From a virus, in IMG/VR virus record IMGVR_UViG_3300042556_001650, positions 1-41,970 of that record: a DNA stretch of 41,970 bases; one strand, 5' to 3'. The number at the start of each line of letters is the position of its first letter. Within the stretch, counting starts at the first letter, position 1. Both the position numbers and the translations under genes were made by a program. Shown piece by piece: positions 14,215 through 22,304 of the stretch. Below the pieces are notes generated by a model. The model made no database searches. It was not told the origin of the DNA and was given only the letters and a program-made list of their open reading frames with translations.

Positions 14215-15189
14215 ATGGGCGAACTGACGCCCGCCGATCTCGTCGCCCTCGCGGAAATGCTGGCTGAGGATGCGGACCAGCTCTCCGACGCCTTCGCGCG
14301 CGAGCTGGCCGACGTCCTCCGGCGTCTTGAGCGGCGCCTCCCCGAGGTCATCACCGAGGCCACCAGCGGACGCACCGGATCGGCGGTCCGGGCGGCGGCG
14401 CTCGGGCGGGCCCGGGCCAACCTGCGGCGCCTGCTCACCGAGGCCGGGTACGACGACCTCATCGACACCTCGGTCACCGTCAGCGTGGACCGCGCCCTGG
14501 CGCGGCTCGCCGCCAGCAGCCCCGCGTATCGCCAGGCGCTGGCCTTCGACACGACGGGACGGCCGACGGCGTTCACGGGGCTCCTGCGGGCGCTGGTGGA
14601 GACCGGGCGCGAGGACTTGCGGCTGTGGGGCGACGAACTGGCCACGGCGCTGTGGCGCGCGACCGCACGGGGTGTCCTTGGCGCCGAGCCACCCGAGCGG
14701 CTGATCGCGTCCCTGACGTCGGTGCTGGATGGCCAGCGGGCCCGGGCGGCCACGCTCTACGACACGAACGTGTCGATCGTCCAGCGGGTCGCGGTGCAGA
14801 CCATCGTCCCGACGCTCGACGCGACGATCAACGACCCGACCGCGCCGGCGCCGCTGGCGACCGGCGGCGATGTCCTGCCGGTGCCCGACGACCAGCTCTA
14901 CGCCTACGTCGGGCCGGTGGACAGTCTCATCCGGCCGTTCTGCCTGCGGCACATCGGGAAGGTGTACACGCGGGCCGAGATTGAGGCGCTCGACAACGAG
15001 CAGCTCCCCAACCCGTTCCTGACGGGCGGCGGGTACAACTGCCGGCACCTGTGGGCGCCGATCTCGCGGTTCAGTGCGTCGGCCGACCTGCGCGGGACGG
15101 ACGGGCGTCTGCCGGAAGTCGAGGCCGAGCTGGCGCGCGTCCGTCCGCAGGCGCGCACGCGGACCCTGCGCGGCCGAAGGACCGCGTGA
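14215..15189 (+). CDS. Phage head morphogenesis protein (Mu F / SPP1 gp7-like)
   Basis: A 324-residue protein three bases after the portal. The N-terminal two-thirds is helical. The C-terminal domain has the family hallmark: RPFCLRHIGKVYTRAEIE, then GGGYNCRHLWAPIS, whose Cys and His residues form the conserved core seen in minor head proteins of the Mu gpF type. These proteins bind the portal and are carried in the capsid in a few copies, helping DNA exit or head assembly. Position after the portal is standard. Confidence 0.8.
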   Translation: MGELTPADLVALAEMLAEDADQLSDAFARELADVLRRLERRLPEVITEATSGRTGSAVRAAALGRARANLRRLLTEAGYDDLIDTSVTVSVDRALARLAASSPAYRQALAFDTTGRPTAFTGLLRALVETGREDLRLWGDELATALWRATARGVLGAEPPERLIASLTSVLDGQRARAATLYDTNVSIVQRVAVQTIVPTLDATINDPTAPAPLATGGDVLPVPDDQLYAYVGPVDSLIRPFCLRHIGKVYTRAEIEALDNEQLPNPFLTGGGYNCRHLWAPISRFSASADLRGTDGRLPEVEAELARVRPQARTRTLRGRRTA

Positions 15190-15488
15190 GCATGCCCGTC
15201 ACCCTGACCAGCACCGTCCGCATGCCGTCGTCGATCCGGCTCACCGACAAGGCGCTGATGCGTGAGCTCGGGCTGCTGGCGCTGGAGCAGATCCGGTCGC
15301 GCACCCGGCAAGGACGGGACCAGCACGGCCAGCCGTTCGCGCCGTACACCCAGGCGTACGCGAAAGAGAAAGCCGCCGAGGTGGGGGCGGCGGGCACGGT
15401 GAACCTGACCGTGTCGGGCGACCTGCTCAACACGCTGCAGATCGTCGAGGTCACCGACACGTCCGTCACCCTCGGCTGGACGCGGTAA
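15186..15488 (+). CDS. Virion morphogenesis protein (gpS/HK97 gp10-like), N-terminal part
   Basis: A 100-residue product if the GTG at 15186 is used (GTGA overlap, AAGGA upstream) and 98 if the ATG at 15192. LLALEQIRSRTRQGRDQHGQPFAPYTQAY followed by VNLTVSGDLLNTLQ and VTLGW is the opening of tail-completion proteins of the gpS group. The expected end (HQ.G...R.FLGL) is missing here but appears in the next frame, at 15538-15738, so the family protein is split in two. Family members close the tail top or join head to tail. Confidence 0.65.
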   Translation: MSMPVTLTSTVRMPSSIRLTDKALMRELGLLALEQIRSRTRQGRDQHGQPFAPYTQAYAKEKAAEVGAAGTVNLTVSGDLLNTLQIVEVTDTSVTLGWTR

Positions 15489-15537
15489 TACACCACGGCT
15501 CCCCGCTCCGCATGCTGGTCATGGAGAGACGCAGGTC

Positions 15538-15738
15538 ATGGCACGACGGGCGGGACCGACCTTGGTGCAACGCTCACGCCGCGTGAGCCCGCAGGACAAG
15601 GCCGTGTTTCACCAGGTCACGGGAGCCGGGAAGGCGCGCACCAAGCGCGAGTTTCTCGGCCTCACCGAGCCGGAGATCGCCGCCCTGACCAAGCGCCTCG
15701 ACACGGGCATCCGCCGCACGGCAGATCGCCCGTCCTAG
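15538..15738 (+). CDS. Virion morphogenesis protein, C-terminal part in another frame
   Basis: A 66-residue frame with AVFHQVTGAGKARTKREFLGLTEPEIA, which matches the closing segment of gpS-like morphogenesis proteins. This frame is shifted +1 relative to the upstream part and stays open back to at least 15484, with no stop between. Either a frameshift has split the gene, or the two parts are made separately (ATG 15538) or joined by recoding. A sequencing error would also do this. Confidence 0.5.
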   Translation: MARRAGPTLVQRSRRVSPQDKAVFHQVTGAGKARTKREFLGLTEPEIAALTKRLDTGIRRTADRPS

Positions 15739-15802
15739 CCTTCGGCGACCCGGCGCAAGTGGTCGCCTTCGTAGGTCACAGCCGTCCTGCCGGCGCAACG
15801 CC

Positions 15803-15819
15803 AGGAGATGCACCACGTG
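15803..15819 (+). promoter_or_regulatory. Ribosome site that sets the scaffold start
   Basis: AGGAG at 15803-15807 touches the ATG at 15808, too close to serve it, but is nine bases from the GTG at 15817. The GTG is therefore the likely start of the scaffold gene. Confidence 0.6.
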
Positions 15820-16551
15820 AGTGAGACGCCGCCGGTCCCGCAGGGGACCGCCTCCGAGACGACGACGCCCCCGGTTCTGTCCGTGCCGCTGAATGCGGAC
15901 GGCACGATCGGGACCTTGCCTGAACCGTTGCAGCGCCTGGTCGATGCGCGGATTCGGGAAGCGACCCAGCGGGCGAAAGCCAAGGCCAGCCCCGACCCGG
16001 TGGCGGTCGAGCAGGTCAAGACGCTGGAGTCGGAGCTCGAGACGTACAAGCTCCGGGATCTGGAATCCCGGAACCAGTACGAGCAGGCGATGAAGCTGCG
16101 CGAAGAGCGCGAGGCGAAGGAGCGCGACAAGCTCCTGGCCGAAGTGGAGCGGCGCACGGACCGCCTCAAGCGGGCCATCGCGAGCGACATCAAGGCCGAG
16201 GCCCTCGCGGCCGGCGCGCGGGAGGAATCGCTCGACGAACTCACGGAGCTGCTGGGCAAGCGGGTAACGCTCAACGACGAGCTGGACCCGGTCGTCCTCG
16301 GCGCAGATGGACAGCCGCTCGACGGCGGCATCACGGCGTTGGTCGCCAGCTACCTGGAGGCCAAGCCGCATCACCGGAAGCCGACCGGCGGCCAGACGAT
16401 GGGCACCACCGGCGGCGTGGCACGGCAGACCGGCAGCGGCGTGGTGGGCAACCCCCTCGCGCAACTGCAGGCCGACATCAAGAGCGCCGGCAAGTTGACC
16501 GGCGAGCATTTGCGCCGACGGCGCGAGATTCAGGCGCAGCAGGGCTCGTAA
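15817..16551 (+). CDS. Capsid scaffold protein
   Basis: A 244-residue acidic, helical protein just before the major capsid gene. It has a flexible, Pro/Thr-rich start, a long coiled coil (about 45-125: VEQVKTLESELETYKLRDLES, QAMKLREEREAKERDKLLAEVE), and a basic C-terminus (EHLRRRREIQAQQ), the usual capsid-binding end of scaffolds. The place, size and composition match phage scaffolding proteins, which shape the procapsid and then leave. No protease domain is seen. Confidence 0.78.
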   Translation: MSETPPVPQGTASETTTPPVLSVPLNADGTIGTLPEPLQRLVDARIREATQRAKAKASPDPVAVEQVKTLESELETYKLRDLESRNQYEQAMKLREEREAKERDKLLAEVERRTDRLKRAIASDIKAEALAAGAREESLDELTELLGKRVTLNDELDPVVLGADGQPLDGGITALVASYLEAKPHHRKPTGGQTMGTTGGVARQTGSGVVGNPLAQLQADIKSAGKLTGEHLRRRREIQAQQGS

Positions 16552-16578
16552 CGGAGTTCCTGCGAAGGAGACGAGACA

Positions 16579-17718
16579 GTGCCTCTGCAGAACACGTACA
16601 CCCTCAACCTGGCGGCCAACCGCCTCGCGGCCGAAGACGTCAGCGACATCGCGATCCCCCTCATCCCGAAGGAGACGCCGCTGCTGGCGTTCTTGGGCGG
16701 GCCGAACCGCTTCGCGGCGCGCAATGTCCTCCACGAGTACGTGGAGGACTTCATGCTGCCGAACTTCATCACCACGTCGACCGCGATCAACTCGGCGACG
16801 GCGGCGACGGCGTTCCAGGTCAACGGGCTGGGTGAGGCGCTGACCATCGGCACGATCCTGCAGAACGAGACCTCGGCCGAGTTCGTCCAGGTGTCCTCGA
16901 TCATCGGGCCGAACTCGATCGCCGTGACCCGCAACTACGACGGCTCCGGCATCGGCTCGCTCGCGGCCGGCGGCCAGCTCCGCGTGCTCGCGCACGCCGG
17001 GCTCGAAGGCGCGGATCACCGCAGCGACCACACCGCGCGCATGGGCGTGCGCCGGGCCAACACGGTCGGCTACTACGCCATCCCGTTCGGCACGTCGGGC
17101 AGCCAGCTCCAGCTCACGACGTACGGCAGCAACAGCTACGACGACGCCCTGGCCAAGGGCATCGTGCAGTCGCTGTACATGCTGGAGAACGAGATCGTGG
17201 CCGGCGTGCTGAACGCGGCCAACTCGCTCGGCACGTCGACGACGTTCCGCACGATGCGCGGTCTGCGCGGCCACCTCACCTCGGTCAACTCGACGGTGAC
17301 GGCGTCCTCGCTGGCGGCCAACCCGCACCTGTACCTCGGCGACGTGTTCGACGCCATGTACGCCAACGGCGCGAGCCCGACCGAGAACTGGGCCATCGTG
17401 GCGGGCCGCACGCTGTACCGCTCGATCTCGAACCTGAACGACACCAAGGTTGAGGACAGCCAGCAGACCGAGGACTTCAAGCGGGTCGTCAGGCGCTACA
17501 CCGGGCCCTTCGGCTCGGCCGAGGTCATCCTCTCGCGCGCGCTCGGCGCCAACGAGGGCCTGATCGTCAGCCAGGAGCGTGTCCGTCCGGGCACCTTCCG
17601 CCCGTGGACCCGCATCCCGATCGCGCAGACCGGCGACAACCAGCGCGACCTGGTGGTCGGCGAGTTCACGCTCGAAGTGCACCACGAGTCGGCGCTCGGC
17701 CGCATCCGCGGCATCTAA
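16579..17718 (+). CDS. Major capsid protein, SU10-like
   Basis: A 379-residue protein of the SU10/DUF5309 major capsid group, an HK97-fold variant. It has an N-terminal segment with IAIPLIPKETPLLAFLGGPNRFAARN, central ENETFAEF-like variable strands, ALAKGIVQSLYMLENEIVAGV on the spine helix, and a C-terminal GPFGSAEVILSRALGANEG with LVVGEFTLEVHHE. It follows the scaffold and has a strong GAAGGAG ribosome site before GTG 16579. Hundreds of copies form the head. Surface Ser/Thr-rich loops (TSTAINSATAATA) could accept sugar from the enzyme at 17972, but that is inference. Confidence 0.85.
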   Translation: MPLQNTYTLNLAANRLAAEDVSDIAIPLIPKETPLLAFLGGPNRFAARNVLHEYVEDFMLPNFITTSTAINSATAATAFQVNGLGEALTIGTILQNETSAEFVQVSSIIGPNSIAVTRNYDGSGIGSLAAGGQLRVLAHAGLEGADHRSDHTARMGVRRANTVGYYAIPFGTSGSQLQLTTYGSNSYDDALAKGIVQSLYMLENEIVAGVLNAANSLGTSTTFRTMRGLRGHLTSVNSTVTASSLAANPHLYLGDVFDAMYANGASPTENWAIVAGRTLYRSISNLNDTKVEDSQQTEDFKRVVRRYTGPFGSAEVILSRALGANEGLIVSQERVRPGTFRPWTRIPIAQTGDNQRDLVVGEFTLEVHHESALGRIRGI

Positions 17719-17746
17719 GCCGCACCGGCCACCACGGCCACACCCT

Positions 17747-17783
17747 GTCCCAGCTCGCCCCGGTGGCGGGCTGGGACCGTCTC
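17747..17783 (+). terminator. Strong hairpin after the capsid gene
   Basis: GTCCCAGC at 17747-17754 pairs exactly with GCTGGGAC at 17770-17777, and four further inner pairs (CGCC with GGCG) extend the stem around a short loop; CGTCTCT follows. There is no long U tract, so it may attenuate transcription or protect the capsid message rather than end it. That would lower output of the genes behind it. Confidence 0.55.
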
Positions 17784-17801
17784 TGGGGAGGGACGACGTT
17801 C

Positions 17802-17975
17802 ATGCATCCACTGCTCGCCGAAATCATCGCGTGCAAGGACGCGCCACGCACCGACGTGCTGCGGCGCTGGCAGCAGCAGCTCCGCGACGAGATCGCGCCG
17901 CTGGTGGCCGCGGGCGAAGCCGCACGGGCCGCCGCGGCCGAGGCCAAGGGGCGCGGCAAGGCGGTGACGGCATGA
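17802..17975 (+). CDS. Hypothetical protein, 57 residues
   Basis: A small, helical, Ala/Arg-rich protein (MHPLLAEIIACKDAPRTDV, then a helix AAGEAARAAAAEAK). It has GGGAGGG 10 bases upstream, starts after the hairpin and overlaps the glycosyltransferase gene by four bases. Its place between capsid and glycosyltransferase and strict coupling to the latter suggest a partner or a translation leader for that gene. Not recognised as a family. Confidence 0.5.
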   Translation: MHPLLAEIIACKDAPRTDVLRRWQQQLRDEIAPLVAAGEAARAAAAEAKGRGKAVTA

Positions 17976-20900
17976 CGCCGTACACGTGGGCCTTCTACGT
18001 CCACTCGGTGCCCATCACGCAGGACATCCGTGACGGGCGCGGCGGCCTTGGTGGGTCGGAGTCGGCCTGCTTCGGGCTGGCCCGCGCGCTGGCGCAGGCC
18101 GGGCAGGTCGTGCACATCCTCGCGCAGCGGCTCGCGCCAGACGCGACGGGGCGCGATGCGTGGGGCGTGACCTGGCACGATGCCGGGGAGCACGACGCGC
18201 ACGTGTACGCCTGGTGCGATGTCGTCGAGCCCGACGTGTTCGTGGCCCTGCGCATGGGGCACATCTTCCAGCACCCGATCCGCGCGCGGTACCGGATGCT
18301 CTGGAATCAGGATCTGCTGGTCAACGCCCAGGGCGCGCAGGCCCTCATGGCGACCTCGTGGCAGGTCGACCGGTACGTGTACGTCTCGGACTACCACCGG
18401 CAGCAGTGGGAAGGGCAGTGTCCCGACCTGAAGGGGCTGGCGTACGTCACGCGCAACGGGTTCGACCCGGCGCACGTGCCCGACGTGCCGAAGGTCCCCG
18501 GGCGGATCTGCTACATCACGCGGCCGGAGCGCGGCCTCGGGCCGCTCCTGCAGATGTGGCCGGCACTCAAGGCCGCGGTGCCGCATGCCGAGCTGCACCT
18601 GACCCGCTACAGCAGCATGTACGACGGCGAGGGCAGTGCCGTCGCGCAGATGTGCCAGCACTACGACCGGCTGACGGCGAAGGTGCAGGCCGAGGTCGGC
18701 GGCATCGTCACGTACGACGGCGGGCTGGGCAAGGCCGACCTCTACCGGCTCATCGCCTCCTCGGAGGTGATGTGGTACCCGGGTGTGGCCGACTTCGCGG
18801 AGACGTCCTGCGTGGCCGCCGTGGAAGCGCAGGCCTGCGGGACGGCGTTTGTCGGCTCGGCCAAGGGCGCCCTGCCGGAAACCGTGCCCAACGGTGTCCT
18901 GCTCGCCGGTGACGCCTACTCGCCGGAGTATCAAGCCACCAGCGTGGCGACCGTCGCCGCGATCCTGAACGGCACGCGCCCCGGCTTCGTGGGGGCAGGC
19001 CGCATGCACGTCCAGTCCTACAGCTACGCCGCCATCGCGCAGGACTGGATCGCGGACGTCATGGGCTTCTTCGCGGCCCGGTACGAGGCGCACAAGCCCG
19101 GCGTCCTGCGCCAGCTCCTCCAGTACGACGACCACACCGCGGCGCTGCTCTGCGCCCGCGAGCTGCACGACGACGCGGCGGTGGCGTTCTGTCACCGCGT
19201 CATCGACGGGAAGGACCAGACCGCCGAGGACTACGGCGACCGGGCCAATCACGACGTCCTGCGCGAGATCGAGATGGACGGGCGCCTGCGCGAAGCGATG
19301 GCGCGCTTTGAGGGCTGCACGCGCGTCCTCGATGTCGCCTGCGGCAACGGCGCCTTCGCGCTCGGCCTGGCGCTGCAGTTTCCCGACGTCCGTGTGGTCG
19401 GGGTCGACTACGCGGCCGACAACATCGCCCGGGGCACCGAGGCGGCGATCCGGCTCGGGCTGGCCGACCGGGTGACGTTCCAGCAGGGCGTCATCTACGA
19501 CTTCGAGCACCACACCGTCGACGAGCGGTTCGCGGCGCTGGTGGCCCAGGACGCCGAGGGCTTCGACGGCGTGTTCGTGGGCGAGTTCCTCGAGCACATC
19601 GCGAACGTCCAGGCCGTCCTCGCCGCCGTGCATGCCGGGGTCCGTCCGGGCGGCCGGGTGATTGCCACGATGCCGTCGGGGCCGTTCACGGAGATGATGC
19701 CGCCCGGCGTGCCCATCAAGCGCGGGCACGTGCACCACTTCGCGTACGACGACCTCACGGCGATCTTCGGGACGCAGACCGACGCGACCATCGACGTGCT
19801 GCAGATCGCGCAGGCCACGCCCCGCGGCAACCCCGTGGCCCACTGGCTGGTGACGTACACGCCGTCGGGCCAGCCGCTCGGCACGCGGCCCTACGACAAG
19901 CGCCTCCGCACGACGCGCCCGATGCCGACGTTGTCGGTCGGGCTCATCGTCGGCCCGGGCGCGCGGCTCGACCTGCCCAAGTGCCTGGAGACCGTCGTCA
20001 AGATTGCCGACGACCTGGTCATCGGACGCATGGGCCCGGACGCCAACGTCAGCGCGGCGGCCGAGTATGGCGCGCGGGTGATCGAGCTGCCGCCGGTGGC
20101 GGATCTCGCGGGCGGCTTCGCCGAGGCGCGCAACCGCGTCCTGGCGGCGTGCACCGGCGAGTGGTTCCTGTGGATCGACGCCGACGAGCAGCTCCTCGGC
20201 GCGGCCGGGCTGCGGAAGTACCTCGAGGCGCATACGTTCCACGGGTACGTCTTGAAGCAGAACCACCTCCAGATCGACGCGCCCACGTTCGCCGACGAGC
20301 CGGTCCGACTGTTCCGCCGGCGGCCCGACATCGCGTTCCACGGCGCGGTCCACGAGCAGCCCCAGATGGGGGACAGCAACACGGACATCTGGCCGACGCT
20401 GGCCCCGCTCGACGTCCAGATCGCGCACTACGGCTACCTGACCGAGCCGGTGCGCCGGCGCAAGGCGCTGCACCGGAACCTCGCGCTCCTGGTGCGCGAC
20501 CGGCAGATGTTCCCGGACCGGCGCCTCGGCCGCGTGCTGTGGCTGCGGGAGTTCGCGACGTGGCTCCGCGAGATCGGCGCCCGGCAGTCGACCTACCAGG
20601 ACGCCGTGCAGATCATGGTCGACGCGGTCGGCGTCGAGGCCGTGTCGGCGCTGGTGTTCGAGGGCGCGCCGATTCCAGCGTCGGGGCTGGCGCTGGCGCG
20701 GTTCGCGGCCGACCACTACGAGCGGCACTTCCCGGTGCCGACCGACAAGCTCGCGCAGCTCGCGCGGCCCTTCTACGAGACCGCGCTCCGCGTCCTGCCG
20801 GAAGCGTGGGAGGTCGACTTCGCGTTCGCGGCCACGCAGGGCGGGATGCGGGGCCGGCGGGCCAAGGCCACGCCGTTCTGGACGCGCTCGCTCGACGACG

Positions 20901-21004
20901 TGCACCGGATGCTCGACGCCTCGGTGCAGCCGCTGGCGCAGGCGGTGGCGCCGACGCCGATTCACACCGACCCGTTCCCCCGTGAGGAGGCGCCTGCGGC
21001 ATGA
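17972..21004 (+). CDS. Three-domain glycosyltransferase / methyltransferase / glycosyltransferase
   Basis: A 1010-residue protein. Domain 1 (about 1-380) is a GT-B fold of the GT4 type: GGLGGSES (24-31), which binds the acceptor side, and VEAQACGT (about 284-291), with the Glu that holds the nucleotide sugar. Domain 2 (about 430-640) is a Rossmann methyltransferase: motif I VLDVACGNG (about 452-460), VVGVDYA and FLEHI. Domain 3 (about 650-870) is a GT2 (GT-A) enzyme with DADE (736-739), the metal and sugar-nucleotide site, and HYGY...K..RN, a layout of SunS-like and LPS glucosyltransferases. A helical C-terminal region follows. It probably builds and methylates a short glycan. It lies between the capsid and connector genes, overlapping both neighbours, so its target may be a virion protein; host surface polysaccharide is the alternative. 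Confidence 0.85.
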   Translation: MTPYTWAFYVHSVPITQDIRDGRGGLGGSESACFGLARALAQAGQVVHILAQRLAPDATGRDAWGVTWHDAGEHDAHVYAWCDVVEPDVFVALRMGHIFQHPIRARYRMLWNQDLLVNAQGAQALMATSWQVDRYVYVSDYHRQQWEGQCPDLKGLAYVTRNGFDPAHVPDVPKVPGRICYITRPERGLGPLLQMWPALKAAVPHAELHLTRYSSMYDGEGSAVAQMCQHYDRLTAKVQAEVGGIVTYDGGLGKADLYRLIASSEVMWYPGVADFAETSCVAAVEAQACGTAFVGSAKGALPETVPNGVLLAGDAYSPEYQATSVATVAAILNGTRPGFVGAGRMHVQSYSYAAIAQDWIADVMGFFAARYEAHKPGVLRQLLQYDDHTAALLCARELHDDAAVAFCHRVIDGKDQTAEDYGDRANHDVLREIEMDGRLREAMARFEGCTRVLDVACGNGAFALGLALQFPDVRVVGVDYAADNIARGTEAAIRLGLADRVTFQQGVIYDFEHHTVDERFAALVAQDAEGFDGVFVGEFLEHIANVQAVLAAVHAGVRPGGRVIATMPSGPFTEMMPPGVPIKRGHVHHFAYDDLTAIFGTQTDATIDVLQIAQATPRGNPVAHWLVTYTPSGQPLGTRPYDKRLRTTRPMPTLSVGLIVGPGARLDLPKCLETVVKIADDLVIGRMGPDANVSAAAEYGARVIELPPVADLAGGFAEARNRVLAACTGEWFLWIDADEQLLGAAGLRKYLEAHTFHGYVLKQNHLQIDAPTFADEPVRLFRRRPDIAFHGAVHEQPQMGDSNTDIWPTLAPLDVQIAHYGYLTEPVRRRKALHRNLALLVRDRQMFPDRRLGRVLWLREFATWLREIGARQSTYQDAVQIMVDAVGVEAVSALVFEGAPIPASGLALARFAADHYERHFPVPTDKLAQLARPFYETALRVLPEAWEVDFAFAATQGGMRGRRAKATPFWTRSLDDVHRMLDASVQPLAQAVAPTPIHTDPFPREEAPAA

Positions 21005-21867
21005 GCTGGCACCCGAACGACCTGCTGACCGACGCCGACCTGCTCGCGTACGAGCCGACCATCCTGACGCAGTTCGGCCGCGTCGAGTGGATCGACAAGC
21101 GCGCCAAGGCGCTGGAGGACTGGCTCTGGCCGTCCCTGCAGACGCGCGGGCTCGACCCGGAACGCCTGCGGACGCGCGTCCAGCCGGCGCAGGTCTGGTC
21201 GTTCCAGTCCAGCACCTTCACCGACTGCACCGAGGCGGCCATCTCGCAGACCACCGACGACGTGGCGATCGGCTCGTGGCTCACCAACACCACCGACGCC
21301 CTGTTCATCGGCAGCGCCAGCATGTTCCGGGGCCTGTCGCTGCGGGTGGCGGATCTGCCGTCCTCGGCGGCCTCCGCGCTGACCATCGACGTGTGGCAGG
21401 ACGCGTGGACGCCGATCGCGGTGACTGACGGGACGCAGGCCACGGCGGAGCAGTCCTTCAGCCGCGGCGGGGCCATCACGTGGCGCCCGCCCGCCGGGTG
21501 GGTAGTGCGGAGCGTGAACAACGCCGGCCCGCGCTACTGGGTGCGCCTGCGGGTGTCGGCGGCGGTCACCAGCGGTGCGCGGGCGGGCCAGCTCTCGGTG
21601 ATCCGGCGGTCGGTGTTCGGGGCGCCGGTCACGTACAAGACGCTGGAGTGGATCTTCCGCGCCGCGCCGACCTCGCAGGACGGCCCGTGGCGCGACAAGG
21701 CGGAGTTCTACGCCGATGCCGCGGAGGTCGCGCTACAGCGGGCCCTGCAGGCCGGTGGTGGCGAGTTCGACACGGTCACCGAGGACGACGTGATCGACGT
21801 CGACGAGGCGGCCCAGACCACCGAGGAAGCGGGCGGCGCGACCGCCTGGACGCTGGAGCGGGGCTGA
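21001..21867 (+). CDS. Putative head-tail connector / structural protein
   Basis: A 288-residue protein of the structural operon. The N-terminal part (LTDADLLAYEPTILTQFG, DKRAKALEDWLWPSLQTRG) is helical like head-tail adaptors. The middle is beta-rich with several WxxR strands (YWVRLRVSAAV) like a small decoration or tail module. The final part is helical and acidic. Such a two-part layout and the place before the tail terminator fit a connector. No specific family is recognised. ATG 21001 overlaps the glycosyltransferase stop. Confidence 0.5.
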   Translation: MSWHPNDLLTDADLLAYEPTILTQFGRVEWIDKRAKALEDWLWPSLQTRGLDPERLRTRVQPAQVWSFQSSTFTDCTEAAISQTTDDVAIGSWLTNTTDALFIGSASMFRGLSLRVADLPSSAASALTIDVWQDAWTPIAVTDGTQATAEQSFSRGGAITWRPPAGWVVRSVNNAGPRYWVRLRVSAAVTSGARAGQLSVIRRSVFGAPVTYKTLEWIFRAAPTSQDGPWRDKAEFYADAAEVALQRALQAGGGEFDTVTEDDVIDVDEAAQTTEEAGGATAWTLERG

Positions 21868-22292
21868 TGGCCGAGCACGTCGCCTCGTCGATCGTCGGGT
21901 TCGTCCGCGCCGTCGTCGAGGCCGATCCGTTCTACCTGACGCCGGCGGCCTCGCCGTACGGGTTCGAGTTGTCGCCGCAGGACACGATTTCGGGCGCGTA
22001 CCGGCTGGTGCCGCTGTCCTATCGCACGGTCGGCGCGTTCGACTTCAGTGAGACGCGGTACGACACGTTCGAGCTGACTGTGGCACGGTCACATGGGGGA
22101 GACATGACGGCGGCGATGGACGGATTGGTCACGTTGGCCAGTTCGCTCGTGGCGGCTGTCGCGCGCGAGGGCCAGGTGCGGGACTTCGACCTGCTCGACG
22201 AAGGCCGGACGTATGAAGTCGGACGCGACCCGGGGCAGACCTATGCCACGGCGCGTCTCGTGTTGCCGCTGTCGTATGCGGCCCGTTTGTAA
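21867..22292 (+). CDS. Putative tail terminator
   Basis: A 141-residue protein immediately before the tail tube gene. It shows the alternating helix and sheet of tail terminators: VGFVRAVVEADPF, RYDTFELTVARS, a helix AAMDGLVTLASSLVAAVA and a last strand TYATARLVLPLSYAAR. Terminators cap the finished tail tube and bind the head. Sequence identity in this class is usually low, so the call rests on size, order and position. ATG 21867 overlaps the TGA before it. Confidence 0.55.
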   Translation: MAEHVASSIVGFVRAVVEADPFYLTPAASPYGFELSPQDTISGAYRLVPLSYRTVGAFDFSETRYDTFELTVARSHGGDMTAAMDGLVTLASSLVAAVAREGQVRDFDLLDEGRTYEVGRDPGQTYATARLVLPLSYAARL

Positions 22293-22304
22293 CAGGAGCC
22301 CCTC

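Noticed and set aside
15574-20965. Very long minus-strand open frames (up to about 1100 codons) opposite the capsid and glyco-enzyme genes
   Set aside because: They are mirror frames caused by high GC. Their products are Arg/Val/His/Gly-rich without motifs, while the plus frames have clear families, ribosome sites and overlaps.
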